Shown here: piece after piece, positions 8,936 to 15,487 of the stretch | How the letters are laid out: each line of letters begins with the position of its first letter | Position numbering within the stretch: the first letter of the stretch is position 1 | NCBI GenBank assembly: GCA_032156805.1 | Contig: JALDXQ010000009.1 | Coordinates: forward strand, 8,222-72,221 | Direction: 5' to 3' | Source: Gp6-AA40 sp032156805 | GTDB taxonomy: Bacteria; Acidobacteriota; Vicinamibacteria; Vicinamibacterales; UBA2999 | Length of the DNA: 64,000 nt | Program-made: the position numbers and the translations under genes | Notes under the pieces: model-generated | Seen by the model: the letters and a program-made list of their open reading frames with translations, nothing else | What the model was told of the DNA's origin: nothing | The model's database searches: none

Positions 8936-9234
8936 TTCTTGTCGTCCATCATGTGGTCGATGAGCGCTTCGGCAAGCTTGCTGGCGTCAGCCCCCAGCGA
9001 ACCCTCGGCCAACGCCTTCTTGGCAGCCTCGACCCGGTCGGCTCGGATGGCTGGCGCATCGTTGGCCGCCTGCGCCGCCGCATTCATCAGCGCCGCATCC
9101 GAGGAAACCTCGACGCGGTCGGCCTTGGCCGCCTTCGCCTGGTTCTGTGCGCGCTCGGTCGTCGTGCCAGCCTCAGTCCGATCGATCTGCGTCGGAAGGC
9201 CAGTACCCTGGTTGCCGTCAATTCGTGAAGTCAT
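8932..9234 (-). CDS. flgM: Anti-sigma-28 factor FlgM
   Basis: Binds and inhibits sigma factor FliA until it is exported through the finished hook. At 100 residues it has the expected layout: a polar, disordered N-terminus (residues 1-38, rich in Thr, Gln, Ala), then ADRVEVSSDAALMNAAA and the helical C-terminal sigma-binding half (IRADRVEAAKKALAEGSLGA, then LAEALIDHMM). It overlaps flgJ by four bases (ATGA) and flgN by four (GTGA), so its synthesis is tied to late rod/ring genes rather than to a separate promoter. Confidence 0.92.
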   Translation of the reverse strand: MTSRIDGNQGTGLPTQIDRTEAGTTTERAQNQAKAAKADRVEVSSDAALMNAAAQAANDAPAIRADRVEAAKKALAEGSLGADASKLAEALIDHMMDDKK

Positions 9235-10109
9235 CTACGGGGCTCCTGCAAGACGGAGTTGCTTGCACGCGTGAAATCGGCACCTGGTCGCTCGGCCTTT
9301 AATTTCGAAAAATGCTCGGGATTCAGCGCCTCACCGCCTGCGTTGGTGACCTCGAAATGTAGGTGGGTGCCGGTCGCCCGACCACTTCGGCCAGCCCGGC
9401 CGACGAGCTGCCCCTCCGCAACCTCGTCACCCGCTGCAACCATCGTCATTGAGAGATGAGCGTAGCGCGTTCGGACCCCGCCGGCATGCTCGACGACAAC
9501 GGTCTGCCCGTAACCGCCTTCCGTGCCGGCTGAGATGACTCGTCCGCTGGCCGCCGACGGCACGTCCTGCCCGTAGGCCGCGCGGATATCGATACCGCGA
9601 TGAAACCGTGCAGCGCCATGAATCGGATCCTGCCGCCAGCCGTACCCGCTGGTAATGTCGCCGGGGCCGAGGTTCAGGACCAGGCCTGCGTCTGCTGTGT
9701 CGGGCGGGTCTTGCTGTTTAGACCCGCCACTTTCCGTCTTGATAGACCCGCCATCCGGAACCACGTGCGGGTCTGGCGTCGACCGATCGCCCTCCGGGTG
9801 CATCCGCTGCAACGCATCGAGCAGCTGCTTCCCCAACCCGAGACCCTGAGCACGGGCAAGATGACCCGCGAGCTCGACGTCGATCGTGTCGAGCATCGTC
9901 TCGGCGCCGAATCCGCTCTTTCCGTCCTCTTCGTTGTCCCAGGATCCCGCCTTGCGCATCTCCTTGAGCATCTGGAGCATGAGCATCGACTCGAACTCCT
10001 GGGCGACGCGCATGAGACGCTCGCGCTCCGACCCTGGCTCGGCCTCGCTCCGGGCAGCCGCCTCGGCGCGCGCCCGCTGAATCAGATCACCGACCCGTTC
10101 GATGCTCAC
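9231..10109 (-). CDS. flgJ: FlgJ-type rod-assembly protein with C-terminal M23 endopeptidase
   Basis: Probably caps the growing rod and opens the peptidoglycan for it. The N-terminal rod-binding domain (about 25-105) has VAQEFESMLMLQMLKEMRKA and FGAETMLDTIDVELAGHLA. Instead of the glucosaminidase domain of enterobacterial FlgJ, residues about 148-270 form an M23 (LytM-type) domain: HRGID gives H170 and D174, YAHLS gives H218, and THLHFE gives H249/H251, a complete zinc-site set. Cleavage would thus be of peptide cross-bridges rather than glycan. No signal peptide is seen, so export by the flagellar route is likely. The linker (106-147) contains a dispersed repeat element. GTG start at 10109 in a GTGA overlap with flgI. 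Confidence 0.9.
   Translation of the reverse strand: MSIERVGDLIQRARAEAAARSEAEPGSERERLMRVAQEFESMLMLQMLKEMRKAGSWDNEEDGKSGFGAETMLDTIDVELAGHLARAQGLGLGKQLLDALQRMHPEGDRSTPDPHVVPDGGSIKTESGGSKQQDPPDTADAGLVLNLGPGDITSGYGWRQDPIHGAARFHRGIDIRAAYGQDVPSAASGRVISAGTEGGYGQTVVVEHAGGVRTRYAHLSMTMVAAGDEVAEGQLVGRAGRSGRATGTHLHFEVTNAGGEALNPEHFSKLKAERPGADFTRASNSVLQEPRR
9703..9752. repeat. GGCGGGTCT / AGACCCGCC element inside flgJ
   Basis: One GGCGGGTCT (9703-9711) and two AGACCCGCC copies (9720-9728, 9744-9752) form a 9-bp stem with an 8-base loop, plus an extra arm. They encode about residues 120-136 of FlgJ, the linker between rod and M23 domains. The same stem occurs between genes at 27421-27446. Confidence 0.75.
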
Positions 10110-11290
10110 AGGATCACGACCTCGGCACGCAGCGCGCCCGATACTTTCAACGCCTGCATGATGGCGATGATGTCGCGCGGGGTCACGCCCAGCGTATTGA
10201 GTGCCCGGACGACATCGGAGAGCGTGGTCCCTTCCTCGAGTGCCACGAGCTGGCGGTTTTCCTGTTCCGCGTCAACCTGCCTGTCCGGCGTCACCGTGGT
10301 CTGCCCGATCGAGAACCCTTCGGGCTGCGACACGTTGTACTGCGTGGAAATTCGAAGCGAGAGGTTGCCGTGCGCAACAGCGACCGGGCCGATCCTGACG
10401 TCGCCGCCCAGCACCACAGTGCCCGTCCGCTCGTTGATGACGACACGCGCCAGCGTGTCGACGGCAATGGAAAGCGGTTCGAGCCGTGCAAGGAGGTCGG
10501 GGACGGTTGCGCGATACTCGTTGGGCACGCGGACGATCACCGTGCCTGCGTCGGTGACCCGCGCACGGTCGGCGCCGAGTTCCATGTTGATCGCTCGCGC
10601 AATGCGGCCAGCCGAAACGAAGTCGGGCTCGCGCAGTCCGAGACGCAATTCTTCGGCAGGAGCCATCGCGGTCTGACGCGCCACCTGCACCAGCCCTCCA
10701 CCGGGGACACGACCAACCGTCAGATGGTTCACGGCAATGGCGTTGCCGCCACCACCAACACCGAATCCACCGATCGACAACGGTCCCTGACCGAGCGCAA
10801 CGATCGCACCATCAGGTCCGCGCAGCGGCGTTGGCAACAACGTGCCGCCCTGAAGGCTGCGCGCATCGCCGATGGACGAAGCCGTGATGTCGAGCCTCGT
10901 ATTCAACTGCGCGTACGGCCCAATCTCCGCCGTGACCATGACGGCCGCGACGTTTTCAATCTTGATCCCCCCTGGTGGGACAGCAACCCCAAAGCGCTCG
11001 AGCATGTTCGCCAGCGTCTGCGCGGAGAAGATCGTCTGACGCCGGTCACCGGTCTTGTTGAGACCGACTACCAGTCCGTATCCGATCAGTGGCTGCGTCG
11101 TCGCGCCCTGTAGCGTGGTGACGTCCTTGAGCCGCGAGATCCCGACGGGTGTCGAAGTCTGGGCCGCGACGGGTGATGCCAGCATCGACGTGACAGCCAG
11201 GACAATCAATGACCGTCCTTGTAGGCCTCGGTGCCTCGGTGCCTCGATGTGTCGTGATCCAGTGAACAGCGCCGATCTCAGCACAATCAT
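10106..11290 (-). CDS. flgI: Flagellar P-ring protein FlgI
   Basis: Periplasmic P-ring subunit around the rod. The mature region is unmistakable: ISRLKDVTTLQGATTQPLIG, YGLVVGLNKTGD and the C-terminal TTLSDVVRALNTLGVTPRDI. The start is uncertain. ATG at 11290 (or TTG at 11296) sits just after the flgH stop but yields an unusual N-terminal extension encoded partly by an 8-bp tandem repeat. A TTG at 11209, with an AAGGACG ribosome-like site upstream, would give a shorter protein beginning at the hydrophobic signal segment (IVLAVTSMLASPVAA) but without a basic N-terminus. Signal cleavage is likely after VAA. Confidence 0.93.
   Translation of the reverse strand: MIVLRSALFTGSRHIEAPRHRGLQGRSLIVLAVTSMLASPVAAQTSTPVGISRLKDVTTLQGATTQPLIGYGLVVGLNKTGDRRQTIFSAQTLANMLERFGVAVPPGGIKIENVAAVMVTAEIGPYAQLNTRLDITASSIGDARSLQGGTLLPTPLRGPDGAIVALGQGPLSIGGFGVGGGGNAIAVNHLTVGRVPGGGLVQVARQTAMAPAEELRLGLREPDFVSAGRIARAINMELGADRARVTDAGTVIVRVPNEYRATVPDLLARLEPLSIAVDTLARVVINERTGTVVLGGDVRIGPVAVAHGNLSLRISTQYNVSQPEGFSIGQTTVTPDRQVDAEQENRQLVALEEGTTLSDVVRALNTLGVTPRDIIAIMQALKVSGALRAEVVIL
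11225..11248. repeat. Three tandem 8-bp units GCCTCGGT/GCCTCGAT at the flgI 5' end
   Basis: Units lie at 11225-11232, 11233-11240 and 11241-11248. They fall between the flgH stop and the hydrophobic core of the FlgI signal sequence, so they are either leader or the extreme N-terminal codons, depending on the true start. Confidence 0.6.
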
Positions 11291-11297
11291 CTCCAAC

Positions 11298-11984
11298 TCA
11301 GAAGATCTTGTTCAGCACCCGGACGATCCAGCCCGGCTTGAGGTTGTCCTTCATCAAGCCCCGGCCGAAGTACCGAATCCGCATCTGCCCGACAGCGGTG
11401 GACGGCACGATGTTGCCCGGACGGATGTCCGAGGTCCGCACCACACCGGTCAGCACGAGGATCTGGATGTCGCCGTTGATGTCCACTTCGCGCACACCTT
11501 CGAGGGCGAGGTCCCCGTTCGGCAGCACCTCGATGACGCGAGCCGAGAGGGTGGCCGACAGATCGCCGGTGCGCGTGGTGCTGCCACCGCCACTGAAGCT
11601 GGTGTTCGAGTTGACCGCAGCGAGCGAGGTCGGATCGAGCCACTTGGGATACGCCGATTCGAGCCCGAACAGGTGGGTCAGCGATGCCGCCCCGCTGCCG
11701 CTCTTGTCCAGATTCGCGTCGGCCGAGCCCACCGCGGAGATGCTCTCCACGACGCGGATCGTGACCAGGTCGTTCACGTGGCGCGCCCGGAGATCGTTGA
11801 GCAGACCGGTCATCCACGTCGTGTCGGGCGCGGCGGTCGTCACCGGCAGTGCACGAGCGGCGGCCAGGTAGCGTGCGTACAACACGTCGTAGTTATCGCT
11901 TTGCTGCGGTGGCTTTTCTTCCTTCTGCGGCGCCGCCACTGCTGGCACGGCCACGAGCATCAGGAGCACGAATATCGTCTTCAT
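11298..11984 (-). CDS. flgH: Flagellar L-ring protein FlgH, no lipobox
   Basis: Outer-membrane L-ring subunit. The 228-residue protein has a signal peptide (KTIFVLLMLVAVPAVAA) and the conserved domain: VNDLVTIRVVESISAVGSAD, SARVIEVLPNGDLALEGVRE, and the RTSDIRPGNIVPSTAVGQMR block near the C-terminus. In most species FlgH is a lipoprotein with a cysteine after the signal peptide; here there is no cysteine anywhere in the protein, so it must be held in the ring without a lipid anchor. It lies between flgA and flgI in the usual order. Confidence 0.95.
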   Translation of the reverse strand: MKTIFVLLMLVAVPAVAAPQKEEKPPQQSDNYDVLYARYLAAARALPVTTAAPDTTWMTGLLNDLRARHVNDLVTIRVVESISAVGSADANLDKSGSGAASLTHLFGLESAYPKWLDPTSLAAVNSNTSFSGGGSTTRTGDLSATLSARVIEVLPNGDLALEGVREVDINGDIQILVLTGVVRTSDIRPGNIVPSTAVGQMRIRYFGRGLMKDNLKPGWIVRVLNKIF

Positions 11985-12631
11985 CGAACGATCTCCACGG
12001 ACCCGGGTCCGGTGATGCGGGCTTTGAGTGCTGTGCGGCTCGAGGGCAGGAGCACCCTGATCAGATCTCCGACACGGCCGCTGCCAGACGCGCGGCCAAC
12101 GCCAGTGACCTCGATGACTCCCGTCGATATGCTGACGCGAACCTCATCGCCAGACTTCACGAGTGGCGGCACGATCACCGCGGCATCGGTCAGGACCTCC
12201 CCTTCCCTGATGTCGCGACGTGCCTGTGCACCAACGATCTCGCCTATCGTCGGCAACCGATCCAGGAGTACGCCACTGAGCTCCACGTCCTCGACAGCAA
12301 TGGCGTCGACCCCCAGTTCTTCTCCTCGCGAGAGTTGCCGGCTCGAGCGAACTGCCGCCCCCGTGACCTTCAGCTTCGCGACAACGGAGCCCACCCGGGT
12401 GCCGTTGGCGGTGAGGATGAACCGCATCGCTCGACCGAGCCGGGCACCTGGCTCGGGCCGTGCGACGAGGCCGGCATTCACAGCCGGCGCTACGGGATTC
12501 GAGAGTCGTGACCCAGTCAGGTCCACAACCTCCACGCGCACCTCGCCCATCCGCTGCTGCACAGCGTGCTCGATGGCGGCCGGCACGGGACCGGTCAGGG
12601 CGACGGAGAGCGCAAGGAGATGAAGCATCAC
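11981..12631 (-). CDS. flgA: P-ring assembly chaperone FlgA
   Basis: Periplasmic chaperone needed for P-ring polymerisation. The 216-residue protein has an N-terminal hydrophobic export signal (LHLLALSVALTGPVPAA) and a C-terminal SAF domain: SRQLSRGEELGVDAIAVEDV, RRDIREGEVLTDAAVIVPPL, KSGDEVRVSISTGVIEVTGV. The start is GTG at 12631, overlapping the flgG stop, or ATG at 12628. Its stop overlaps flgH by four bases. Confidence 0.93.
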   Translation of the reverse strand: MMLHLLALSVALTGPVPAAIEHAVQQRMGEVRVEVVDLTGSRLSNPVAPAVNAGLVARPEPGARLGRAMRFILTANGTRVGSVVAKLKVTGAAVRSSRQLSRGEELGVDAIAVEDVELSGVLLDRLPTIGEIVGAQARRDIREGEVLTDAAVIVPPLVKSGDEVRVSISTGVIEVTGVGRASGSGRVGDLIRVLLPSSRTALKARITGPGSVEIVR

Positions 12632-13419
12632 TACCGCGCGAGGTTGTTGATCTGCTGAAGCATCTCGTCGGCGGTGCGAATCACCTTCGAGTTCGCCTCG
12701 TACGCCCGCTGGCCGAGGATCATGTTGACCATCTCCTCGACAACGCTGACGTTGGAGTCTTCGACAAAGCCTTGCGCCAGCGTGCCCAGGCCGTCGGTTC
12801 CAGGCACTCCGGTCGTGGCATCACCGGATGCCGTTGTCACTGAGAAGAGGTTGCCGCCGAGCGCCATCAAGCCGGCCGGGTTCTGAAAGTTGGCCAGCTC
12901 GATGTTGCCGACCTGCTGCGTGGCGTCCTGGTCGGGCAGTTTCACCGAGACAATGCCGTCCTTCGAGATCATGACGGTGACGGCGTTCTCCGGAATCGTG
13001 ATCTGCGGCTCGATCGCATAGCCATCGGCCGTGACCAACTGACCCTGACCGCTCAAATGCAGGTTGCCCGCTCGCGTGTAGGCAGTCTGGCCGCCGGTCA
13101 GTGTGACCTGCAGGAATCCCTGTCCTTCGATCGCCAGGTCCAGCGGGCTGTTGGTGGCGCGCAGACTGCCGGCCGTGAAATTGCGGGCCGTGGCGACTGG
13201 CCGCGAGCCGAGTCCGGCTTCGAGACCCACGGGCGCCTCGGTGTCCTGTGAGGTTGCGGTACCAGGCGTTCTGAGCTGCTGGTACACGAGGTCCTCGAAC
13301 TCGACACGGCTCTTCTTGAAGCCGGTCGTGTTGACGTTGGCCAGGTTGTGCGCCACGTTGTCGATGTTGGCCTGCTGGGCATTCATGCCGCTCGCCGCCG
13401 TATACAACGCTCGAATCAT
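12631..13419 (-). CDS. flgG: Distal rod protein FlgG
   Basis: Main subunit of the distal rod. The 262-residue length is canonical. The N-terminus MIRALYTAASGMNAQQANID with NLANVNTTGFKKSRVEFEDL and the C-terminus SNVSVVEEMVNMILGQRAYE are near-consensus FlgG. It is separated from flgF by a 139-bp gap containing a large palindrome, the only sizeable gap in this part of the array. Confidence 0.97.
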   Translation of the reverse strand: MIRALYTAASGMNAQQANIDNVAHNLANVNTTGFKKSRVEFEDLVYQQLRTPGTATSQDTEAPVGLEAGLGSRPVATARNFTAGSLRATNSPLDLAIEGQGFLQVTLTGGQTAYTRAGNLHLSGQGQLVTADGYAIEPQITIPENAVTVMISKDGIVSVKLPDQDATQQVGNIELANFQNPAGLMALGGNLFSVTTASGDATTGVPGTDGLGTLAQGFVEDSNVSVVEEMVNMILGQRAYEANSKVIRTADEMLQQINNLAR

Positions 13420-13475
13420 CGCTGAACCTTTCTCCGTATTCGTCGATTTAACGTGTAGGCCGGGTCCTGCTTTTG

Positions 13476-13547
13476 CCCTTCGACTACGCTCAGGGCACCC
13501 CGAGCAACGTCGAGGGGCGGGCCCCGGTGGGCCACCGGGGCCCGCCC
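13476..13547. repeat. REP-like element in the flgF-flgG gap
   Basis: Two parts. CCCTTCGACTACGCTCAGGG (13476-13495) recurs in altered form at 27388-27407 and 62043-62083. Next is a 33-base perfect palindrome with arms at 13515-13530 and 13532-13547 (GGGCGGGCCCCGGTGG, one central G, then its complement). With no following T-run on the minus strand, it looks more like a repeat-derived hairpin that could affect mRNA stability between flgF and flgG than an intrinsic terminator. Confidence 0.75.
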
Positions 13548-13558
13548 TACGCCGAGCC

Positions 13559-14278
13559 TTACTTCCGTCCGAGCTCCGTGATCGCGCGTCCGTCGATGTC
13601 GTTCATGAGCACCGAGATTCCCTTCTGCAACGCTTCGAAGGCGCGCGAGACCTCGGTCATGGCCGCAACGCGCTCGACGACGGATACGTTGGACTGCTCC
13701 AGAGACCTGGTGAAGACGCGAGCATCTTCGACCTCGGTCGCTTCCAGGCTGTCTGGCGCGCTGAACCGTGCCCCCGTCTCGCGCACGAGACCGGCCTGAT
13801 CTTCGAAGGTCACCACCTTGACCTTGCCGGCGATCGTCTGACCGACACGGATGGTGCCGTCAGCAGTCACCATGACCGGACCTTCCGTAAGGCGAATCTC
13901 ACCGCTGTCACCAGCCACCGGCATGTCGTCCATCGTCGTCAACAGGCCATCGGCCTGGAGCTTGAAGTTCCCGGCGCGCGTGTAACGCGTCCCGCCGGGC
14001 GTTTCGATCTCGAAAAACCCCGGGCCTTCGATCGCCATGTCGAGATCGCGCCCGGTTGAGGCGATGGTGCCCGGCTGGAAGTTCGTCTTGTGCCCACCGT
14101 GCGTGACGTCGATCGCCGAATCGAGCGCTGACGCGAAGGCGCGCCTCGCCTCTTCGGTAGACGTCCGCTGGGTCTTGTAGCCGGCGGTGCCTGCATTGGC
14201 CAGGTCGGCAGCGAGCCGATCCAGGTCATCGAGGCGCATCCGCATGCCACTCAGTGCGCTGTAAGCTCCGCCTGGCAT
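13559..14278 (-). CDS. flgF: Proximal rod protein FlgF
   Basis: Rod subunit of the flgF/flgG family, 239 residues. The open frame runs to 14599, but the ATG at 14278 gives the normal N-terminus (MPGGAYSALSGMRMRLDDLD, then RLAADLANAGTAGYKTQRTS) and is preceded by a strong GGAGGAGCGAGG ribosome site. It has the family AIEGPGFFEIETPGGTRYTR segment and the C-terminal SNVSVVERVAAMTEVSRAFE. The 5' end overlaps the upstream MshEN gene by 28 bases. Confidence 0.94.
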   Translation of the reverse strand: MPGGAYSALSGMRMRLDDLDRLAADLANAGTAGYKTQRTSTEEARRAFASALDSAIDVTHGGHKTNFQPGTIASTGRDLDMAIEGPGFFEIETPGGTRYTRAGNFKLQADGLLTTMDDMPVAGDSGEIRLTEGPVMVTADGTIRVGQTIAGKVKVVTFEDQAGLVRETGARFSAPDSLEATEVEDARVFTRSLEQSNVSVVERVAAMTEVSRAFEALQKGISVLMNDIDGRAITELGRK

Positions 14279-15105
14279 CCTCGCTCCTCCTGCGTTCCTG
14301 TCACGAGCAGATCGCTGATCTGTTGCGCCGCATTCACGCGCACCCAGCGATACGTGTTGCACTCGGCGTGCTGCATGGTCACCGCACGCGCCTGGGCCGC
14401 CATGTTGGCGATATGTGCAATCGCGTCGCTCACGCTCCTCATGGTCAACGCCTCGTGAGAGCGCCGCGTTTCCTGGGCCGGCCTGTAGGCATCGAGCGCC
14501 GCCTGACACACCGAATCGGTCACGAGAAAAATCTCCGGTGCCCATCCAGTCAGCCGCACGAGCGCCCGCATCGCTGCCCTGGGCACCGGTGCGGCGCACA
14601 CGACGGACAACCTCTTCAGCACCTCGTCGGCCTCGAACGGCACGAGCCCGAGCGCGCGAACCGTTGCGGCCGGCAGCGGCACCGGGGCGCGCTCCACGCG
14701 GCTGACATCGAACGTCGCGAGGTACTTCACGCCAGCCTGTGTCGCCAGCGCACGCAGCACTTCTTCAGCCGTCGCGTAACCCAGACGCTCGAGTTGCTGG
14801 CCGATCTTCAGCCCGGTGCGGGCCGTGGCCTCGAGGGCCGCGTCGAGCTCAGGCTGCGTCACCGCGCCCGCGTGGCGAAGCAGGACACCAAGCTTCAGCG
14901 GTGGCAATCCCGACAGGCTTCTCCCCGGCGACCGCTCTTCGGTCAATCCGGCACGCACAGCCTGCTCGACGCAACTGCGCGAGCAGTACCAGAGGCCGTT
15001 GAACTGCAGGGCGCCGATGCTGCGGACCGAGGGCCCGGCCACACGTTCGAGCGCAGCCAGGTTGGGTCGCCAGCGCCCGCACCTGTCGTCAGCGCACCGT
15101 GGCAT
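14251..15105 (-). CDS. Zinc-knuckle-like plus MshEN-domain protein (candidate c-di-GMP receptor)
   Basis: 284 residues, no enzyme domain. The N-terminus has C4, C9, C41 and C45 (C-x4-C ... C-x3-C), a likely zinc site. Residues 70-208 match the MshEN / GspE-N fold, including both 24-residue repeats that contact c-di-GMP in MshEN: KLGVLLRHAGAVTQPELDAA (71-90) and KIGQQLERLGYATAEEVLRA (100-119), followed by the VPLP...GLVPFE strand region and TDSVCQAALDAY. In most proteins this domain precedes an ATPase; here it is free and ends in a helical tail (about 220-284). It lies between fliM/fliN-like genes and flgF, overlapping both neighbours. The inferred role is coupling c-di-GMP to flagellar assembly or motor output; binding itself is not shown. 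Confidence 0.72.
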   Translation of the reverse strand: MPRCADDRCGRWRPNLAALERVAGPSVRSIGALQFNGLWYCSRSCVEQAVRAGLTEERSPGRSLSGLPPLKLGVLLRHAGAVTQPELDAALEATARTGLKIGQQLERLGYATAEEVLRALATQAGVKYLATFDVSRVERAPVPLPAATVRALGLVPFEADEVLKRLSVVCAAPVPRAAMRALVRLTGWAPEIFLVTDSVCQAALDAYRPAQETRRSHEALTMRSVSDAIAHIANMAAQARAVTMQHAECNTYRWVRVNAAQQISDLLVTGTQEERGCQAELTAH

Positions 15106-15487
15106 GAGCTTTCTCCCGCTGGGCAGCGTTGGCGAGCTGCAGGCGCAATCGCACTTCGCTCTCCGACATTTTTTCCGTGGCCGCGATGTCCTGCACCGAT
15201 CGTCCCCGCCGTGCGGCCGTCGTCACACGACGCTGGGTCACGGCTCGCGTCTTCGGCTTCGGCGCCGGCGCTGTTCTCACGGCTGCCAGCCGCTCGATCT
15301 CCTGTGCGACGTCGCGTAATCCACCCTCGACCGTGTCAGTGAGCAGCGAGATGCCGGCCGCCAGGTGCGCAACGCGATCACCGAGCGTGGCGATCCGCCG
15401 CTGCTGCAACACGTGCATACGGAATGACGCCGCCAGCGTCAGCAGCAGCACCACCCCCGCACCCGACCACACATAGATCTCCACCAC
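15089..15487 (-). CDS. Membrane-anchored coiled-coil/HTH-like protein of unknown function
   Basis: 132 residues: an N-terminal membrane segment (about 5-20, VWSGAGVVLLLTLAA), a coiled coil (about 28-70), an Ala/Pro/Arg linker (72-92) and a C-terminal helix-turn-helix-like stretch (RRGRSVQDIAATEKMSESEV, about 93-112). The layout recalls DUF2802/SwrB-like proteins in other flagellar operons, which have an anchor plus a small C-terminal HTH. The GTG start shares a base with the fliN-like stop, and the end overlaps the MshEN gene by 17 bases. I do not recognise a specific family with certainty. Confidence 0.65.
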   Translation of the reverse strand: MVEIYVWSGAGVVLLLTLAASFRMHVLQQRRIATLGDRVAHLAAGISLLTDTVEGGLRDVAQEIERLAAVRTAPAPKPKTRAVTQRRVTTAARRGRSVQDIAATEKMSESEVRLRLQLANAAQREKAHATVR

